A stretch of 64,000 bases of DNA from Roseobacter litoralis Och 149 (GCF_000154785.2 NC_015730.1:1984001-2048000); one strand, 5' to 3'; shown: positions 30,028 through 39,982, counted from the first letter of the stretch. The notes: a model not told the origin generated them from the letters alone. A program made the numbers and translations.

Positions 30028-30588
30028 TTATTGTTGTTCTGGCGCGAATTCCACGCCATTTAGCACCACGTTCAGCCGGTTTATTGCGATCTGGGTGATG
30101 TCCACCGCGTTTGAGCTGATGAAAATAGACCGCCGCTCCAGAACCACGGCGGCGCCCGCCTCGCGCATCAGCTGCTCCAGCACAGGGGCCGCTGCATTCA
30201 GAAACATCACACGTCTGCTTTCCAGCTCGCTGTTCAATTCGCGGTTCTTTGCTTCTTGCGTGCGCCGGGTTTCCTGTACTTTCTGATCGAAGGCATCGGC
30301 CAATGTTCTGAATTCGATTGGCGTCATCGTCGCGCGCAAGGCCGTCAAATCTTTCTCCTCTGCCTCAAGCGCTTCTTCGATACTACGGTTTTCAGATGCC
30401 AGTGCGGCACCGCGTTTTTCGAATTCCTCGATGGTCTGGCGTCCAAAACGGCTGTCTTCAAACAGCGTATCAGAATCGATGGTCAGAATAGGGCTCTCAA
30501 TCGGCGCGCGCACCAGAGGTTGAGCCTGCGCAGACACAGCACAGAATACTGCAAGCGCCAAACCGTAGACAAGGGGGCGCAGAGGCAT
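30028..30588 (-). CDS. skp: OmpH/Skp-family periplasmic chaperone
   Basis: A 186-residue exported protein with a signal peptide ending AVSAQAQ. The mature chain is dominated by charged heptad-like helices (EEFEKRGAALASENRSIEEALEAEEKDLTALRA ... FDQKVQETRRTQEAKNRELNSELESRR), the tentacle coiled coil of Skp, which holds unfolded outer-membrane proteins. ATG at 30588 is preferred over GTG one codon upstream. It begins 6 bp after the bamA stop, the conserved order. Confidence 0.92.
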   Translation of the reverse strand: MPLRPLVYGLALAVFCAVSAQAQPLVRAPIESPILTIDSDTLFEDSRFGRQTIEEFEKRGAALASENRSIEEALEAEEKDLTALRATMTPIEFRTLADAFDQKVQETRRTQEAKNRELNSELESRRVMFLNAAAPVLEQLMREAGAAVVLERRSIFISSNAVDITQIAINRLNVVLNGVEFAPEQQ

Positions 30589-30594
30589 CACGGA

Positions 30595-32955
30595 TCAGAA
30601 GGTTGTATTAACAGTGACTTCGAACGTCTGCTCGCGGTCAAAGTCTTCCTTGCGGATTGCATCGGAAAAATTGAACCGCAGCGGCCCCACGGGCGTTTCC
30701 CACAGAATTGAGACGCCAATAACGTGGCGGAACGATCCGCTTTCCCCAACAACATTTCCGCCGCTCAGGTTAACGTCATTCAGATCCCACAGGTTACCCA
30801 CATCATAAAACAGGCCGCCCGTAATTCCGTATTCCTCGGGTAAACCGACTGGAAACTCCGCTTCAAAGCGGGCCGTAACATAGAGGTTACCGCCCAAGGG
30901 GTCTTCGTTGGATTCAGACAAGTCGCGTGGTCCGATGCCGCCCGGCTCAAAGCCACGGATCGTGTTCGTGGACAACAGGAACCTGTCAACGGCCCGGTTG
31001 GCACCGCTTTGGTAGTTCAAGGCCCCGCCCTCAAGTGTCGCGCGCAGTGTCACATCTTCGTTGAAGACTTTACGTTCGCCGACAGCTTTCGCGCTGGTGC
31101 GAATAAAGGTGTTGTCGCCGCCGACACCCGCGAAGTCCTGTCCAAATTCAAAGAGATACCCTGCATTTGGGTCAAGCCCGGTTGTGCGCGAATCGTATAT
31201 ATACCGGTAACCGATGGAACTGTTGACCAATTCACCCTCATCAATGTCCCGGCCAATGATCGGGCCATTGTCGGAATCGCTGCCGCGATCTTTCATCTCG
31301 GACTGATCGTATTTGTAATTCAGTTCGAGACGAGAATTTGCCCCAACCGGAAAACTGAGCGATGGCGTTAGCACTGCGCGCTCTGTGTCGTATGTCACAG
31401 TCGAGCTTGTGCTTTCAGAGATGTCCAGCCGCAGCCCAAAGCCCACATCTCGTCCCAGAAATGCCGGTTCGAAAAAGTTGACCCGGTAAAGCTGATCATC
31501 TGCCGCCGTTGATAGGCTCAGACCCAGCCGCTGGCCCCGTCCCAGGAAGTTCCGCTCTGTAAACTGGATCGCAAAGCCGATACCATCGTTGGTCGAGAAG
31601 GACGCACCAAAAGACAATGACCCCGTCGGTTGCTCTTCGACATCCACATCGATAATCACCTGATCCGGTGATGACCCTTCGCGCGCGTTCACATCTGCCA
31701 CGGTGAAAAAACCGAGCGCACGGATGCGTTCAGCGGATTCCCGGATTTCGCGAGGGTTGAAAGGATCGCCCTCCACACTGTTGAACTGTCGACGGATAAC
31801 CTGATCCAGCGTCGTCGTGTTGCCTTCGATGTCGATCCGCTCGACAAAGACCCTCGGGCCCCGGTTCAGCACATATTCAACATTGATCGTGAGGTTGCGT
31901 TCATCGCGCGTGATGCGCGGCTCAACCCGCATGAAATCGACGCCATCAATGATCGCCTGACGTTCCATTCTGGCAATATCTGCTTCGATCAGCGTGGGCG
32001 AATAGACCACGCCGCTGCGCGTCTTGACGGTTTCACGGTATAAGTCGCTGTCGGCTTCGGCCAGTTCACTTGCGACGGTAATCTCGCCGACCCGGAACTG
32101 CTGACCTTCCTGAACGTCGAACACAAGGAAGTAACCATCGCGTTCTTCGGTCAGCTCCGCGTTGACCGAATTTGTGCGGAAATCAACGTAGCCACGCGAC
32201 AGATAGAAGTCGCGCAAAATCTGCCTGTCAAACTCGATCCGGTCCTCGACCAGCGTATCACTGCGCACAAAGGCGCGGAACAACCCGGCCTGCTTTGTTT
32301 CAAGAACGCGGCGCAGACGTCGGTCGGAATAGACACGATTTCCCGTAAAGCTGAGGCGTTCAATCTCGATATTGTCGCCCTCAAAAATCTCGAAAATCAA
32401 ATCGACACGGTTGTCGGAGCGGCGGATGATTGTCGGCGTCACTCTGGCGGCAATCCGTCCCTCTGATGCATAGGCATCAGCGATCAGGGCCGCGTCGCGC
32501 TCTGCTTGCGCGGGATTGAACACCCTACGCTCATTGGAATTGATGGCGGCGGCAAGCGTTTCGTCGCCGATCCGTGCATTGCCTTCAAAGTTGATCCGGT
32601 TGATCGTCGGATATTCCACAACCGTGATGTTGAGCGAATTCCCTCGTGGCTCAAAATCAACACTTTCAAAAAGCCCCGAGGCCACAAGCCTCTGCAGGCC
32701 CGCATTGAGTTCGCCGGCTGAAATGCTCTGTCCTGGAACGATTCCAGCGCGGGACAGGATCGCGGAATCCCCAATACGAGCATTACCCTCGATGTTTACC
32801 GAGTTGATTTCAATCTGTTGCGCCAGTGCGACCCCAGTCGGGGCAATCCAAGTCGCTGATATCGCCAGACAAAAGACCCCGGCCTGCAATGGTTTGGTGA
32901 AAGTGCGGCGCGTCGCGCCCTGCACGCTTTGCGCGTCAGTTTTGCCCGGTTTCAT
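30595..32955 (-). CDS. bamA: Outer membrane protein assembly factor BamA
   Basis: Central subunit of the BAM complex. 786 residues: signal peptide ending GVALA, five POTRA domains from about residue 48 to 385, and a C-terminal 16-strand barrel with the lid-loop region (SIGYRYIYDSR, ALEGGALNY and GPLRFNFSDAI) and a terminal phenylalanine (VNTTF) as a beta-signal. ATG at 32955 has GAGG six bases upstream. Confidence 0.96.
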   Translation of the reverse strand: MKPGKTDAQSVQGATRRTFTKPLQAGVFCLAISATWIAPTGVALAQQIEINSVNIEGNARIGDSAILSRAGIVPGQSISAGELNAGLQRLVASGLFESVDFEPRGNSLNITVVEYPTINRINFEGNARIGDETLAAAINSNERRVFNPAQAERDAALIADAYASEGRIAARVTPTIIRRSDNRVDLIFEIFEGDNIEIERLSFTGNRVYSDRRLRRVLETKQAGLFRAFVRSDTLVEDRIEFDRQILRDFYLSRGYVDFRTNSVNAELTEERDGYFLVFDVQEGQQFRVGEITVASELAEADSDLYRETVKTRSGVVYSPTLIEADIARMERQAIIDGVDFMRVEPRITRDERNLTINVEYVLNRGPRVFVERIDIEGNTTTLDQVIRRQFNSVEGDPFNPREIRESAERIRALGFFTVADVNAREGSSPDQVIIDVDVEEQPTGSLSFGASFSTNDGIGFAIQFTERNFLGRGQRLGLSLSTAADDQLYRVNFFEPAFLGRDVGFGLRLDISESTSSTVTYDTERAVLTPSLSFPVGANSRLELNYKYDQSEMKDRGSDSDNGPIIGRDIDEGELVNSSIGYRYIYDSRTTGLDPNAGYLFEFGQDFAGVGGDNTFIRTSAKAVGERKVFNEDVTLRATLEGGALNYQSGANRAVDRFLLSTNTIRGFEPGGIGPRDLSESNEDPLGGNLYVTARFEAEFPVGLPEEYGITGGLFYDVGNLWDLNDVNLSGGNVVGESGSFRHVIGVSILWETPVGPLRFNFSDAIRKEDFDREQTFEVTVNTTF

Positions 32956-32989
32956 GATCTGCCTCGACCCTCAGAATTTTATTGTTTCC

Positions 32990-33018
32990 TGAGTACCGAT
33001 TTTAGCCCCACTTGTCAA
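32990..33018 (-). promoter_or_regulatory. Possible promoter upstream of bamA
   Basis: On the minus strand a perfect TTGACA (33018-33013) is followed after 17 bases by a weak TACTCA (32995-32990), 35 bases upstream of the bamA start. It overlaps a small stem (CCCAC/GTGGG). It would allow bamA to be expressed apart from rseP. Confidence 0.35.
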
Positions 33019-33101
33019 AACCATGTGGGTCATATTTGCAAATCTACTAGATACGGAGGCAGACGACAAATCGGTCGGCGCAACCGGCCGCCTGCGCGCC
33101 T

Positions 33102-33233
33102 CTAGGCGATCAATGTGGTCAGCCAAGCACCAATGCCCAGCGACAACGTCACTGTCGACACATACAGCACCCGATCCCAGTTTAAATCACACAGCAGGCT
33201 CAGCCCGCGATATCCACGTTGTAGGCTCTGCAT
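33102..33233 (-). CDS. 43-residue membrane peptide between rseP and bamA
   Basis: Translation begins MQSLQRGYRGLSLLCDLNWD and continues RVLYVSTVTLSLGIGAWLTTLIA. An aromatic/charged first half (LNWDR) is followed by one hydrophobic segment of about 20 residues. The ribosome site is strong (GAGGA six bases before ATG). It is on the same strand as rseP and bamA, in the 380-base gap between them, about 100 bases after rseP. I recognise no named family. The good ribosome site and plausible protein composition support a real gene; conservation in other Rhodobacterales would settle it. Confidence 0.6.
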   Translation of the reverse strand: MQSLQRGYRGLSLLCDLNWDRVLYVSTVTLSLGIGAWLTTLIA

Positions 33234-33335
33234 AGGACGTCCTCACTTGTTTCGTGAGACTTGTATAGCAGCGGAATGTGGCATGAATTTGATCAATTCA
33301 GGCACGAATAGGGCCGCCCGCCAACTTCTTTCAAC

Positions 33336-34679
33336 TCAAGGACAGAAGAGATCATTGCCAAGCGCAAAGAGCATTAACGTAAGCACCGTTGCCAGCCCAA
33401 AGGTCATCAGCACGCGCAGGGCCTTGTCACTGGGCGGTTTGCCCGCCACCGCTTCATAGGCGTAAAACACAAGGTGCCCCCCATCCAGTGCAGGCACAGG
33501 AAAAAGGTTCAGCAGCCCCACGGCAGTGCTCAGCACGGCAATGAACCAGATGAAACTCTCGGCTCCTTGGCTGGCCATCGCCCCGGAAGTCTGCGCGATC
33601 CCAATGGGCCCGCTCAGGTTGCATGTACTGATCGCGCCGGTGATCATATGGCCCAAACCAGACAGCGAGCCGTTGATGATGCGCCACGTCTGGCTCACGC
33701 CGCCCGAAACGGCTTCAAAAATACCGGGCCGCTGTGTAGCGGGTTCAAAAGCCAGGCCCCCGGCAATGCCGATCCGCCACTGAGTTGCAAAGCCCCCGTC
33801 ATTTTGTGGCTCATCAACACGTTTGGGTGTCATGGACATTTCCAACGTCTCACCCGCACGCCAGACGGTCAGGTCCAGCGTTGCGCCCTCTCCGCCTTCA
33901 ACAGCATTTTTCAGCTCGTCAAAGGCATAGATCGGAGTGCCATTGATAGCGCTGATCACATCCCCCTGCGCCATGCCTGCGCGCATCGCAGCACTTTGAG
34001 GTGTCAGTGAATTGACCAGAGGCGGCAGCATATAAGGACCATCGACCGTGACAGTGCGCCCGTCCCGCAGAACGTCATAGGTCAGCACCGGCTCAAACGG
34101 CAGAGCTTCAATAAAGGCGCGGTAGGCATCTCGGTCTTCGGTACTGGGCATATCAATGCCATTTATCCCGAGAATTTCATCGCCCGATTGCAGGCCGACC
34201 GCTTCAACAGGCAACGGCCTCATTTCGCCGACCGTCAACGGATCACGCGCAACACCGCTGGTCAGCAACACTGCCGCAAAGATGAGGATAGACAACGCGA
34301 AATTAAAGACCGGGCCCGCCGCCACGGTCGCCGTGCGCGCCCACAGAGGAGCGCCATGCATTGTCGCACGAAGGCGCACGGGGTCATGTTCAACCTCAGC
34401 CATTGCCGCGTCGTCCTTACCGGATGCCGCGTCAGCATCGCCCGCGAATTTAACGTAGCCGCCGAAAGGAAGTGCTGCTATCTGCCACCGGGTGCCCCGC
34501 TTGTCCGTGCGTGCAAAAAGCACAGGCCCGAACCCGATGGAAAACACATCCGCGTGGATGCCGGACCAGCGCCCGACGATGTAATGGCCATACTCATGGA
34601 TCGCCACGATGACCGACAAGGCCAGAATGAAAGCCGCAACCGTCCAGATCAACCCGCCGAACTGCGGGATCAAGGTCAT
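33336..34679 (-). CDS. rseP: RIP metalloprotease RseP
   Basis: Intramembrane site-2 protease that releases membrane-tethered regulators. 447 residues. Zinc motif HEYGH in the first transmembrane helix, two PDZ-like regions in the centre, and the third ligand in LFPVPALDGGHLVFY near the C-terminus. ATG at 34679 has GGAT at eight bases; a TTG three codons upstream overlaps nothing useful. Usual position between dxr and bamA. Confidence 0.95.
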   Translation of the reverse strand: MTLIPQFGGLIWTVAAFILALSVIVAIHEYGHYIVGRWSGIHADVFSIGFGPVLFARTDKRGTRWQIAALPFGGYVKFAGDADAASGKDDAAMAEVEHDPVRLRATMHGAPLWARTATVAAGPVFNFALSILIFAAVLLTSGVARDPLTVGEMRPLPVEAVGLQSGDEILGINGIDMPSTEDRDAYRAFIEALPFEPVLTYDVLRDGRTVTVDGPYMLPPLVNSLTPQSAAMRAGMAQGDVISAINGTPIYAFDELKNAVEGGEGATLDLTVWRAGETLEMSMTPKRVDEPQNDGGFATQWRIGIAGGLAFEPATQRPGIFEAVSGGVSQTWRIINGSLSGLGHMITGAISTCNLSGPIGIAQTSGAMASQGAESFIWFIAVLSTAVGLLNLFPVPALDGGHLVFYAYEAVAGKPPSDKALRVLMTFGLATVLTLMLFALGNDLFCP

Positions 34680-34690
34680 AATATCCAAAT

Positions 34691-35863
34691 TCAGCCTGCT
34701 CTCTTATTGATAGATGCCTGTGCTTCTATACGGGCGAGATGGTCTATCTGCGCGACGTTATCAAGGGTCATGGTGGCGTTAATGTGATCGGATTCGCCTG
34801 TTAGCTTGGTCAGGACGTCCTCAACAATGCCTGCCATCTCTGTAAATCGCAGGCGTCCATCAATAAATCCGTCGAGCGCGATCTCTTTTGACGCGTTGAA
34901 AATCGCGCCCGCCATGCCGCCCGTTTCCATCACCTCGCGGGCAAGGCGCAACGCGGGCCATCGCTGTTCGCAGGGCGCACGAAAGGTCAATTGCCCGATC
35001 GCGGCCAGATCAAGGCGTTCGACCGGCAATTCTTTGCGCATGGGCCAATGCAGGGCAAAACCAATCGCGTGGCGCATATCATGCGGCCCGACATGGGCCA
35101 TCAAGGCGCCATCGCGAAACCCCACCATGGCGTGGATGAGCGATTCAGGATGCACCAGCGCCTCGATACTTGAAGATTCAACGCCAAAGAATTCTTTTGT
35201 TTCAATAAGCTCCATGGCTTTGTTAAACATGGATGCGGAATCGATGGTGATCCGCTGTCCCATGTCCCAGTTCGGGTGGCTCGACGCCTCAGCCAGCGTG
35301 GCGCTCGCCAGCTTTTCGATGGGCCAATCGCGAAATGCCCCGCCACTTGCCGTGATGATAATGCGTTCGACCGAGGCGATATCTTCACCGGTCAATGCTT
35401 GAAAAACAGCCGAATGTTCGCTGTCCACCGGCAAGAGCCGCGCCTTGTTCGCCTGCGCCATTTTCAGCATCAACGCCCCGGCACAGACCAGCGACTCCTT
35501 ATTGGCCAGCGCGAGCGTCGCGCCTTGTTCCAGCGCCCTGAGGCCCGGCGCCAATCCGGCGGCCCCCACAATCGCGGACATCACCCAATCGGCGGGCCGA
35601 CCCGCCGCTTCATCCAGCGCTTTGGCCCCTGCAGCGGCCTCCACGCCCGAGCCATCAAGCGCCGCGCGCAAATCAGGCAGCAGCTCTTCATGCGCCGTGA
35701 CCGCGATATCCGCCTTGAGACGCCGGGCATCATGGGCCAGTTGCTTGATATTGCGCGCACCGGTTAGTGCCACGACATCATACGCCTCAGGATCCCGCGC
35801 GATCAGGTCAATCGTGTTTTGCCCAATCGACCCCGTTGCCCCAAATATACTGACGCTGCGCAT
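34691..35863 (-). CDS. dxr: 1-deoxy-D-xylulose 5-phosphate reductoisomerase
   Basis: First committed step of the MEP isoprenoid pathway. 390 residues. NADPH-binding GATGSIGQNT at the N-terminus, catalytic-site motifs ALANKESLVCAG and DSEHSAVFQAL, and metal/substrate loop region DSASMFNKAMELIETKEFF. ATG at 35863 (MRSVSIFGATGSIG), 7 bp after cdsA. It supplies the precursor pool for UppS in the same operon. Confidence 0.97.
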   Translation of the reverse strand: MRSVSIFGATGSIGQNTIDLIARDPEAYDVVALTGARNIKQLAHDARRLKADIAVTAHEELLPDLRAALDGSGVEAAAGAKALDEAAGRPADWVMSAIVGAAGLAPGLRALEQGATLALANKESLVCAGALMLKMAQANKARLLPVDSEHSAVFQALTGEDIASVERIIITASGGAFRDWPIEKLASATLAEASSHPNWDMGQRITIDSASMFNKAMELIETKEFFGVESSSIEALVHPESLIHAMVGFRDGALMAHVGPHDMRHAIGFALHWPMRKELPVERLDLAAIGQLTFRAPCEQRWPALRLAREVMETGGMAGAIFNASKEIALDGFIDGRLRFTEMAGIVEDVLTKLTGESDHINATMTLDNVAQIDHLARIEAQASINKRAG

Positions 35864-35870
35864 GACCTTG

Positions 35871-36665
35871 TCACCCAAGTCCCGGCGGGAAGCCAATGAA
35901 CGGTCCAATGATCAAAAGGAAAACCGCTGCCCCCAGCATCCCATCGAACCGGTCAAGCAGTCCGCCATGACCGGGGATCAGGCTGGAACTGTCCTTGATG
36001 CCGACGCGCCGCTTTATGGCGCTTTCCGCGATGTCGCCCATCTGGCTGGCCATGGAGACGGCAACAGATACCCCGATCAATTGGGCCCCGGCACCTGTTG
36101 TGGCAACAAAGTACCCACCGACCGCAGCAGCCCCGACCCATCCAAAAGCGGTACCCGCCCATGTTTTCTTGGGACTGACCCGCGGCCAGAATTTCGGTCC
36201 GCCAATCATCCGTCCAGCAAAATACCCGACGACATCCGTGGCAACAACCACCAGTACAAGCCACAGCATCCAGCCAAAGCCCAGATCATCCCGGACCGAC
36301 ATCATGCCAAAGCCCGCCAAGAGAACCAATACGGTAAACACCATATAGAGCGCACGGTTTTGCGTCAGCTGTCCAAAACCAACCAGCGCAGGCGCAATCA
36401 GGATCGGCAGCGCGAACCCCACCGGCAGATAAATCGATGCCCCAGCCACCGCGCCGCCCAGAAGCCCGAGCTGAACAGCAAGGCTCCTGTTCTGGGGCTG
36501 CAACATACGCACCAGTTCCCAGATCATCAGGCCACAAATCAGGGCGACCAGCGCGTGGAACACATGTCCACCCATCCAGATCCCCCACAGACCAACAAGA
36601 ACCATCGCGGCACTTGAGGTGAGGCGGACTGCCAGATCAGCCCATTTTTCGGTCTTCGCCTTCAT
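35871..36665 (-). CDS. cdsA: Phosphatidate cytidylyltransferase
   Basis: Makes CDP-diacylglycerol for all phospholipids. 264 residues with about eight transmembrane segments and the CdsA signature near the C-terminus, MGDIAESAIKRRVGIKDSSSLIPGHGGLLDRFDG. It starts 6 bp after uppS. Confidence 0.95.
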   Translation of the reverse strand: MKAKTEKWADLAVRLTSSAAMVLVGLWGIWMGGHVFHALVALICGLMIWELVRMLQPQNRSLAVQLGLLGGAVAGASIYLPVGFALPILIAPALVGFGQLTQNRALYMVFTVLVLLAGFGMMSVRDDLGFGWMLWLVLVVVATDVVGYFAGRMIGGPKFWPRVSPKKTWAGTAFGWVGAAAVGGYFVATTGAGAQLIGVSVAVSMASQMGDIAESAIKRRVGIKDSSSLIPGHGGLLDRFDGMLGAAVFLLIIGPFIGFPPGLG

Positions 36666-36671
36666 GACAGG

Positions 36672-37412
36672 CTATGCCTTCGCGCCGCCATAGCGCCGCT
36701 CACGCCCGCCGTAGGCCGCACAGACTTCTTCGAATTCATTGCGCGTAAAGTCCGGCCAGAGCGTGTCGATAAATTCGTACTCCGAATAAGCCGACTGCCA
36801 TAGCAGGAAATTGGATATCCGGGCTTCTCCGCTTGTGCGGATCACAAGATCCGGGTCCGGCAGGACATAGGTATCAAGATACTTTGGCAGCGTTTCCTCA
36901 TCCACATCCTGCGGTTTGAGTATGCCGTTGGCCACATCCTGCGCCAGTCTTTTGGTTGCGCGCGCAACCTCGTCACGCCCGCCGTAATTGATCGCGATGG
37001 TCAGATGCATATTCGTGTTTCCGGCCGTCGCGTTTTCCAGCTCGGTCATGAGCCGTGCAAGTGTGCTGTCAAGCCGGGTGCGATCACCGATGAAACGTAC
37101 CCTGACGCCATAGGTATTCAGCTCGCGGGTCTCACGCATGATGTAGCGCTTGAACAGGCTCATCAGCCCGGCCACTTCCGCCTGCGTCCGCTTCCAGTTT
37201 TCGGTCGAAAAGGCAAATATCGTGAGGTATTTCACGCCAACGGAGGGGCACGCTTCAACAATTTCGCGCACGCGTCGCGCGCCCGCATGATGGCCGAAAA
37301 GACGTGGGCGCCCACGTTGCGTGGCCCACCTGCCATTTCCATCCATTATTATCGCAACATGTCGCGGGCATCCGGGGACCTGATTGAGTTCGGGCTGTCT
37401 TTCGGGCTCGAT
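36672..37412 (-). CDS. uppS: Isoprenyl (undecaprenyl) diphosphate synthase with a probable ATC start
   Basis: Cis-prenyltransferase that makes the C55 lipid carrier for peptidoglycan and LPS. The catalytic Asp is in MDGNGRWATQRGRPRLFGHHAG, and FAFSTENWKR, IRTSGEARISNFLLWQSAYSE are typical. The first ATG (37346) would start exactly at MDGNGRW and delete the strand RHVAII that every family member has in front of it. The same frame stays open upstream and reads IEPERQPELNQVPGCPRHVAIIM; its only well-placed start is ATC at 37412, seven bases after a perfect GGAGGA (37420-37425). No ATG, GTG or TTG exists in frame before the upstream stop. With ATC the protein is 246 residues, normal for UppS. Confidence 0.9.
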   Translation of the reverse strand: MEPERQPELNQVPGCPRHVAIIMDGNGRWATQRGRPRLFGHHAGARRVREIVEACPSVGVKYLTIFAFSTENWKRTQAEVAGLMSLFKRYIMRETRELNTYGVRVRFIGDRTRLDSTLARLMTELENATAGNTNMHLTIAINYGGRDEVARATKRLAQDVANGILKPQDVDEETLPKYLDTYVLPDPDLVIRTSGEARISNFLLWQSAYSEYEFIDTLWPDFTRNEFEEVCAAYGGRERRYGGAKA

Positions 37413-37419
37413 GACTAAT

Positions 37420-37425
37420 TCCTCC
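37420..37425 (-). promoter_or_regulatory. Ribosome binding site that decides the uppS start
   Basis: GGAGGA on the minus strand, seven bases before ATC at 37412. The next in-frame ATG is more than 70 bases further, too far for this site. The alternative GTC at 37415 would be four bases away. Confidence 0.6.
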
Positions 37426-37566
37426 GAACACGTATGCCCTCAGGCCACCGCGCTCCGTTTATCTTACTTCTGTGCCCTCTTGTGACACAACTTCTGTCGC
37501 CATGACTACTGAAAATCGTTAAAATCGCCTTTAACGCCGCCACAAACAGGCCACGTTTCGGAATGA

Positions 37567-37593
37567 AAGGCCGCATCTTTATACATTCTGCGG
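37567..37593 (-). terminator. Weak hairpin after frr
   Basis: GCCGCA and TGCGGC separated by 13 bases, about 20 bases beyond the frr stop on the minus strand and followed by CTTTC only. It may partly separate frr from uppS; it lacks a proper T-run. Confidence 0.3.
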
Positions 37594-37613
37594 CATGTAT
37601 TTACCATCGCCCC

Positions 37614-38177
37614 TCAGACTTGCATGATTTCCGACTGCTTCGAGGCCAGTTGTTCGTCGATGCCTTTTATGTAGCGATCTGTGATCTCTTGGACCTCGCC
37701 TTCCCAGATTTTCTGATCGTCTTCGGACATGCCATCCGCTTTGGCTTTCTTGATCTGGTCCATACCGTCACGACGTATATTGCGAATGGAAACACGCGCA
37801 TGTTCGGCGTATTGCCCGGCAACTTTGCTTAATTCGCGGCGGCGCTCTTCATTCAACTCAGGGATTGGCAACATGATGATCGTGCCATTCAACTGCGGGT
37901 TTATGCCAAGACCGCTTTCACGGATTGCCTTTTCGACTTTCCCGACCAGCCCCTTATCCCAGACGTTGATGGTGACCATGCGCGGTTCCGGCACGTTGAC
38001 GGTGCCCACCTGATTGATCGGAGTGCGCTGGCCATAGGCATCCACCATCACCGGCTCCAGCATCGAGGCGGAAGCCCGCCCGGTCCGCAAGGATGCGAAT
38101 TCCGTCTTCAAAGATGATATCGCACCATCCATCCGGCGCTCGATATCGTCTGTGTCCAGCATGAAGTCTTCTGACAT
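37614..38177 (-). CDS. frr: Ribosome recycling factor
   Basis: Splits post-termination ribosomes with EF-G. 187 residues, typical. The three-helix bundle motifs [45 protein letters not shown] and the C-terminal [34 protein letters not shown] are intact. It follows pyrH by 95 bp. Confidence 0.97.
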   Translation of the reverse strand: MSEDFMLDTDDIERRMDGAISSLKTEFASLRTGRASASMLEPVMVDAYGQRTPINQVGTVNVPEPRMVTINVWDKGLVGKVEKAIRESGLGINPQLNGTIIMLPIPELNEERRRELSKVAGQYAEHARVSIRNIRRDGMDQIKKAKADGMSEDDQKIWEGEVQEITDRYIKGIDEQLASKQSEIMQV

Positions 38178-38272
38178 CGGTCACTGCCCTTTCGTACTTT
38201 TGGGGAGTTATAATCTGCTCGGGTGCTAAGTGTACAGCGCTGCTGTCAACCGGGATTGAAGCGCGGGCCCGG

Positions 38273-39001
38273 CTAGTCCTGTACCCGCGTGTAGGTGCCC
38301 TCGCCCGCCAGAATACCGCGAAAACCGCCCGGTTCATCCAACGAGAATACGATGATCGGCAGGTTGTTGTCCCGCGCCAGCGCGATGGCAGAGGCATCCA
38401 TTACACCCAGTCGTTTTGCCAGAACATCATCATAGGAGACGGTGTCATAGCGTTTGGCATCGGCAAACTTTGCAGGGTCCTTGTCATAGACCCCATCCAC
38501 CTTGGTGCCCTTGAAAATGGCCTCACACGACATCTCGTTGGCGCGCAACGTGGCTGCCGTGTCCGTCGTGAAATAGGGGTTCCCGGTGCCCGCCGCAAAG
38601 ATGCAGACACGTTTTTTCTCAAGGTGGCGCACGGCGCGGCGGCGGATGTAGGGCTCAGCGACCTCGTTCATCGTGATGGCTGAAATGACCCGCGTGTGAA
38701 TACCCAGTCCCTCAAGTGAAGACTGCATCGCCAGCGCGTTCATCACTGTTGCGAGCATCCCCATGTAATCGGCGGTTGTCCGCTCCATCCCCTGCGCCGA
38801 ACCTTGCAGTCCGCGAAAGATATTGCCACCCCCGATCACCATGCAGATCTCGACACCCAGCGCGTGGACAGACTGCACCTCGCGCGCAATACGTTCGACA
38901 GTGGGCGGATGTAGCCCAAATCCTTGATCCCCCATCAACGCTTCCCCCGAGATTTTAAGCATAACGCGCTTAAAGGCGGCCTGAGGTTCGGGCGTTGTCA
39001 T
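38273..39001 (-). CDS. pyrH: UMP kinase
   Basis: Phosphorylates UMP to UDP, first of the pyrH-frr-uppS-cdsA-dxr-rseP-bamA block. 242 residues. Motifs: [71 protein letters not shown] at 39001 has GGAGCC upstream; the frame is open far beyond but without homology. Confidence 0.97.
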   Translation of the reverse strand: MTTPEPQAAFKRVMLKISGEALMGDQGFGLHPPTVERIAREVQSVHALGVEICMVIGGGNIFRGLQGSAQGMERTTADYMGMLATVMNALAMQSSLEGLGIHTRVISAITMNEVAEPYIRRRAVRHLEKKRVCIFAAGTGNPYFTTDTAATLRANEMSCEAIFKGTKVDGVYDKDPAKFADAKRYDTVSYDDVLAKRLGVMDASAIALARDNNLPIIVFSLDEPGGFRGILAGEGTYTRVQD

Positions 39002-39094
39002 GGGCGGCTCCTGATTGGTGATTTGTCTTTGTGCGCAAAATGTCCCAAAAACGCGGGAACTGCAATGCACCGAGCTTTCAAGGGCGCGTAAAAA

Positions 39095-39982
39095 ATGAAC
39101 GAACGCCTCGTTTTGAACCATCAAACCGTGATGGACCGGTTGGTGCCAGACAAACCCGTGCTGATTGCCGGACCGACAGCCTCCGGCAAATCCGCGCTGG
39201 CCTTGCGGATTGCCGCCGAACAAGGGGGGGTGATCGTGAATGCGGATGCCAGTCAGGTCTATGCGTGCTGGCGGGTTTTGACAGCGCGTCCGTCGCGCGA
39301 AGAGGAACGCAAGAACCCTCACGCGTTATATGGCCATCTGGATGCCATGGTGCGTTATTCCGCGGGACATTGGTTGCGCGATGTAACCTCTTACCTGTCC
39401 GGCGGTGCGCGTCCCATCATCGTAGGGGGCACGGGGTTGTATTTCGCGGTGCTGACGCAGGGCTTGGCTGATATTCCGCCGACGCCGCCAGACATTCGGG
39501 CGCGTGGGGATCGTCTGGAATTGTCCGAGATGCTGGCCGCGTTGGGTGATCAAACTAGAAATAGGATCGACAGTGCGAACCGGGCGCGGGTGCAACGCGC
39601 GTGGGAAGTCATGACCGCAACCGGGCGCGGATTAGGCGCATGGCAGGAAGAAACCGGCCCTCCCGCCCTGACGCTCACAGCAGCGCAACCCATCGTTTTC
39701 GATGTGGACAAAGAGGTGTTGAACGCGCGCATCGAACGCCGCTTTGATCTGATGCTGGCGGCGGGCGCATTGGACGAGGCGCGCCGCGTCCTGCCGGATT
39801 ATGATCCCACGCTGCCCGCGCACCGGGCCATTGGCGCACCGGAGTTGATCGCACATCTAAACGGCCAGCTTTCGCTGGATGAAGCGCGAACAGCCGCCAT
39901 CACAGCAACACGTCAATACGCCAAACGACAGCGCACCTGGTTTCGCTCAAAAATGCGGCAATGGTCCGCTTATGTGCCCTGA
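39095..39982 (+). CDS. miaA: tRNA dimethylallyltransferase
   Basis: Adds dimethylallyl to A37 of tRNAs that read UNN codons. 295 residues. P-loop [16 protein letters not shown], the DASQVY switch ([19 protein letters not shown]), and the C-terminal [14 protein letters not shown]. Divergent from pyrH with 93 bp between. Two start candidates, 39095 and 39131, both ATG; the first is taken, without strong evidence. Confidence 0.95.
   Translation: MNERLVLNHQTVMDRLVPDKPVLIAGPTASGKSALALRIAAEQGGVIVNADASQVYACWRVLTARPSREEERKNPHALYGHLDAMVRYSAGHWLRDVTSYLSGGARPIIVGGTGLYFAVLTQGLADIPPTPPDIRARGDRLELSEMLAALGDQTRNRIDSANRARVQRAWEVMTATGRGLGAWQEETGPPALTLTAAQPIVFDVDKEVLNARIERRFDLMLAAGALDEARRVLPDYDPTLPAHRAIGAPELIAHLNGQLSLDEARTAAITATRQYAKRQRTWFRSKMRQWSAYVP

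Noticed and set aside
37344..37346. ATG at 37346 as start of uppS
   Set aside because: It would remove the conserved RHVAII strand and has no ribosome site; the GGAGGA lies over 70 bases upstream.
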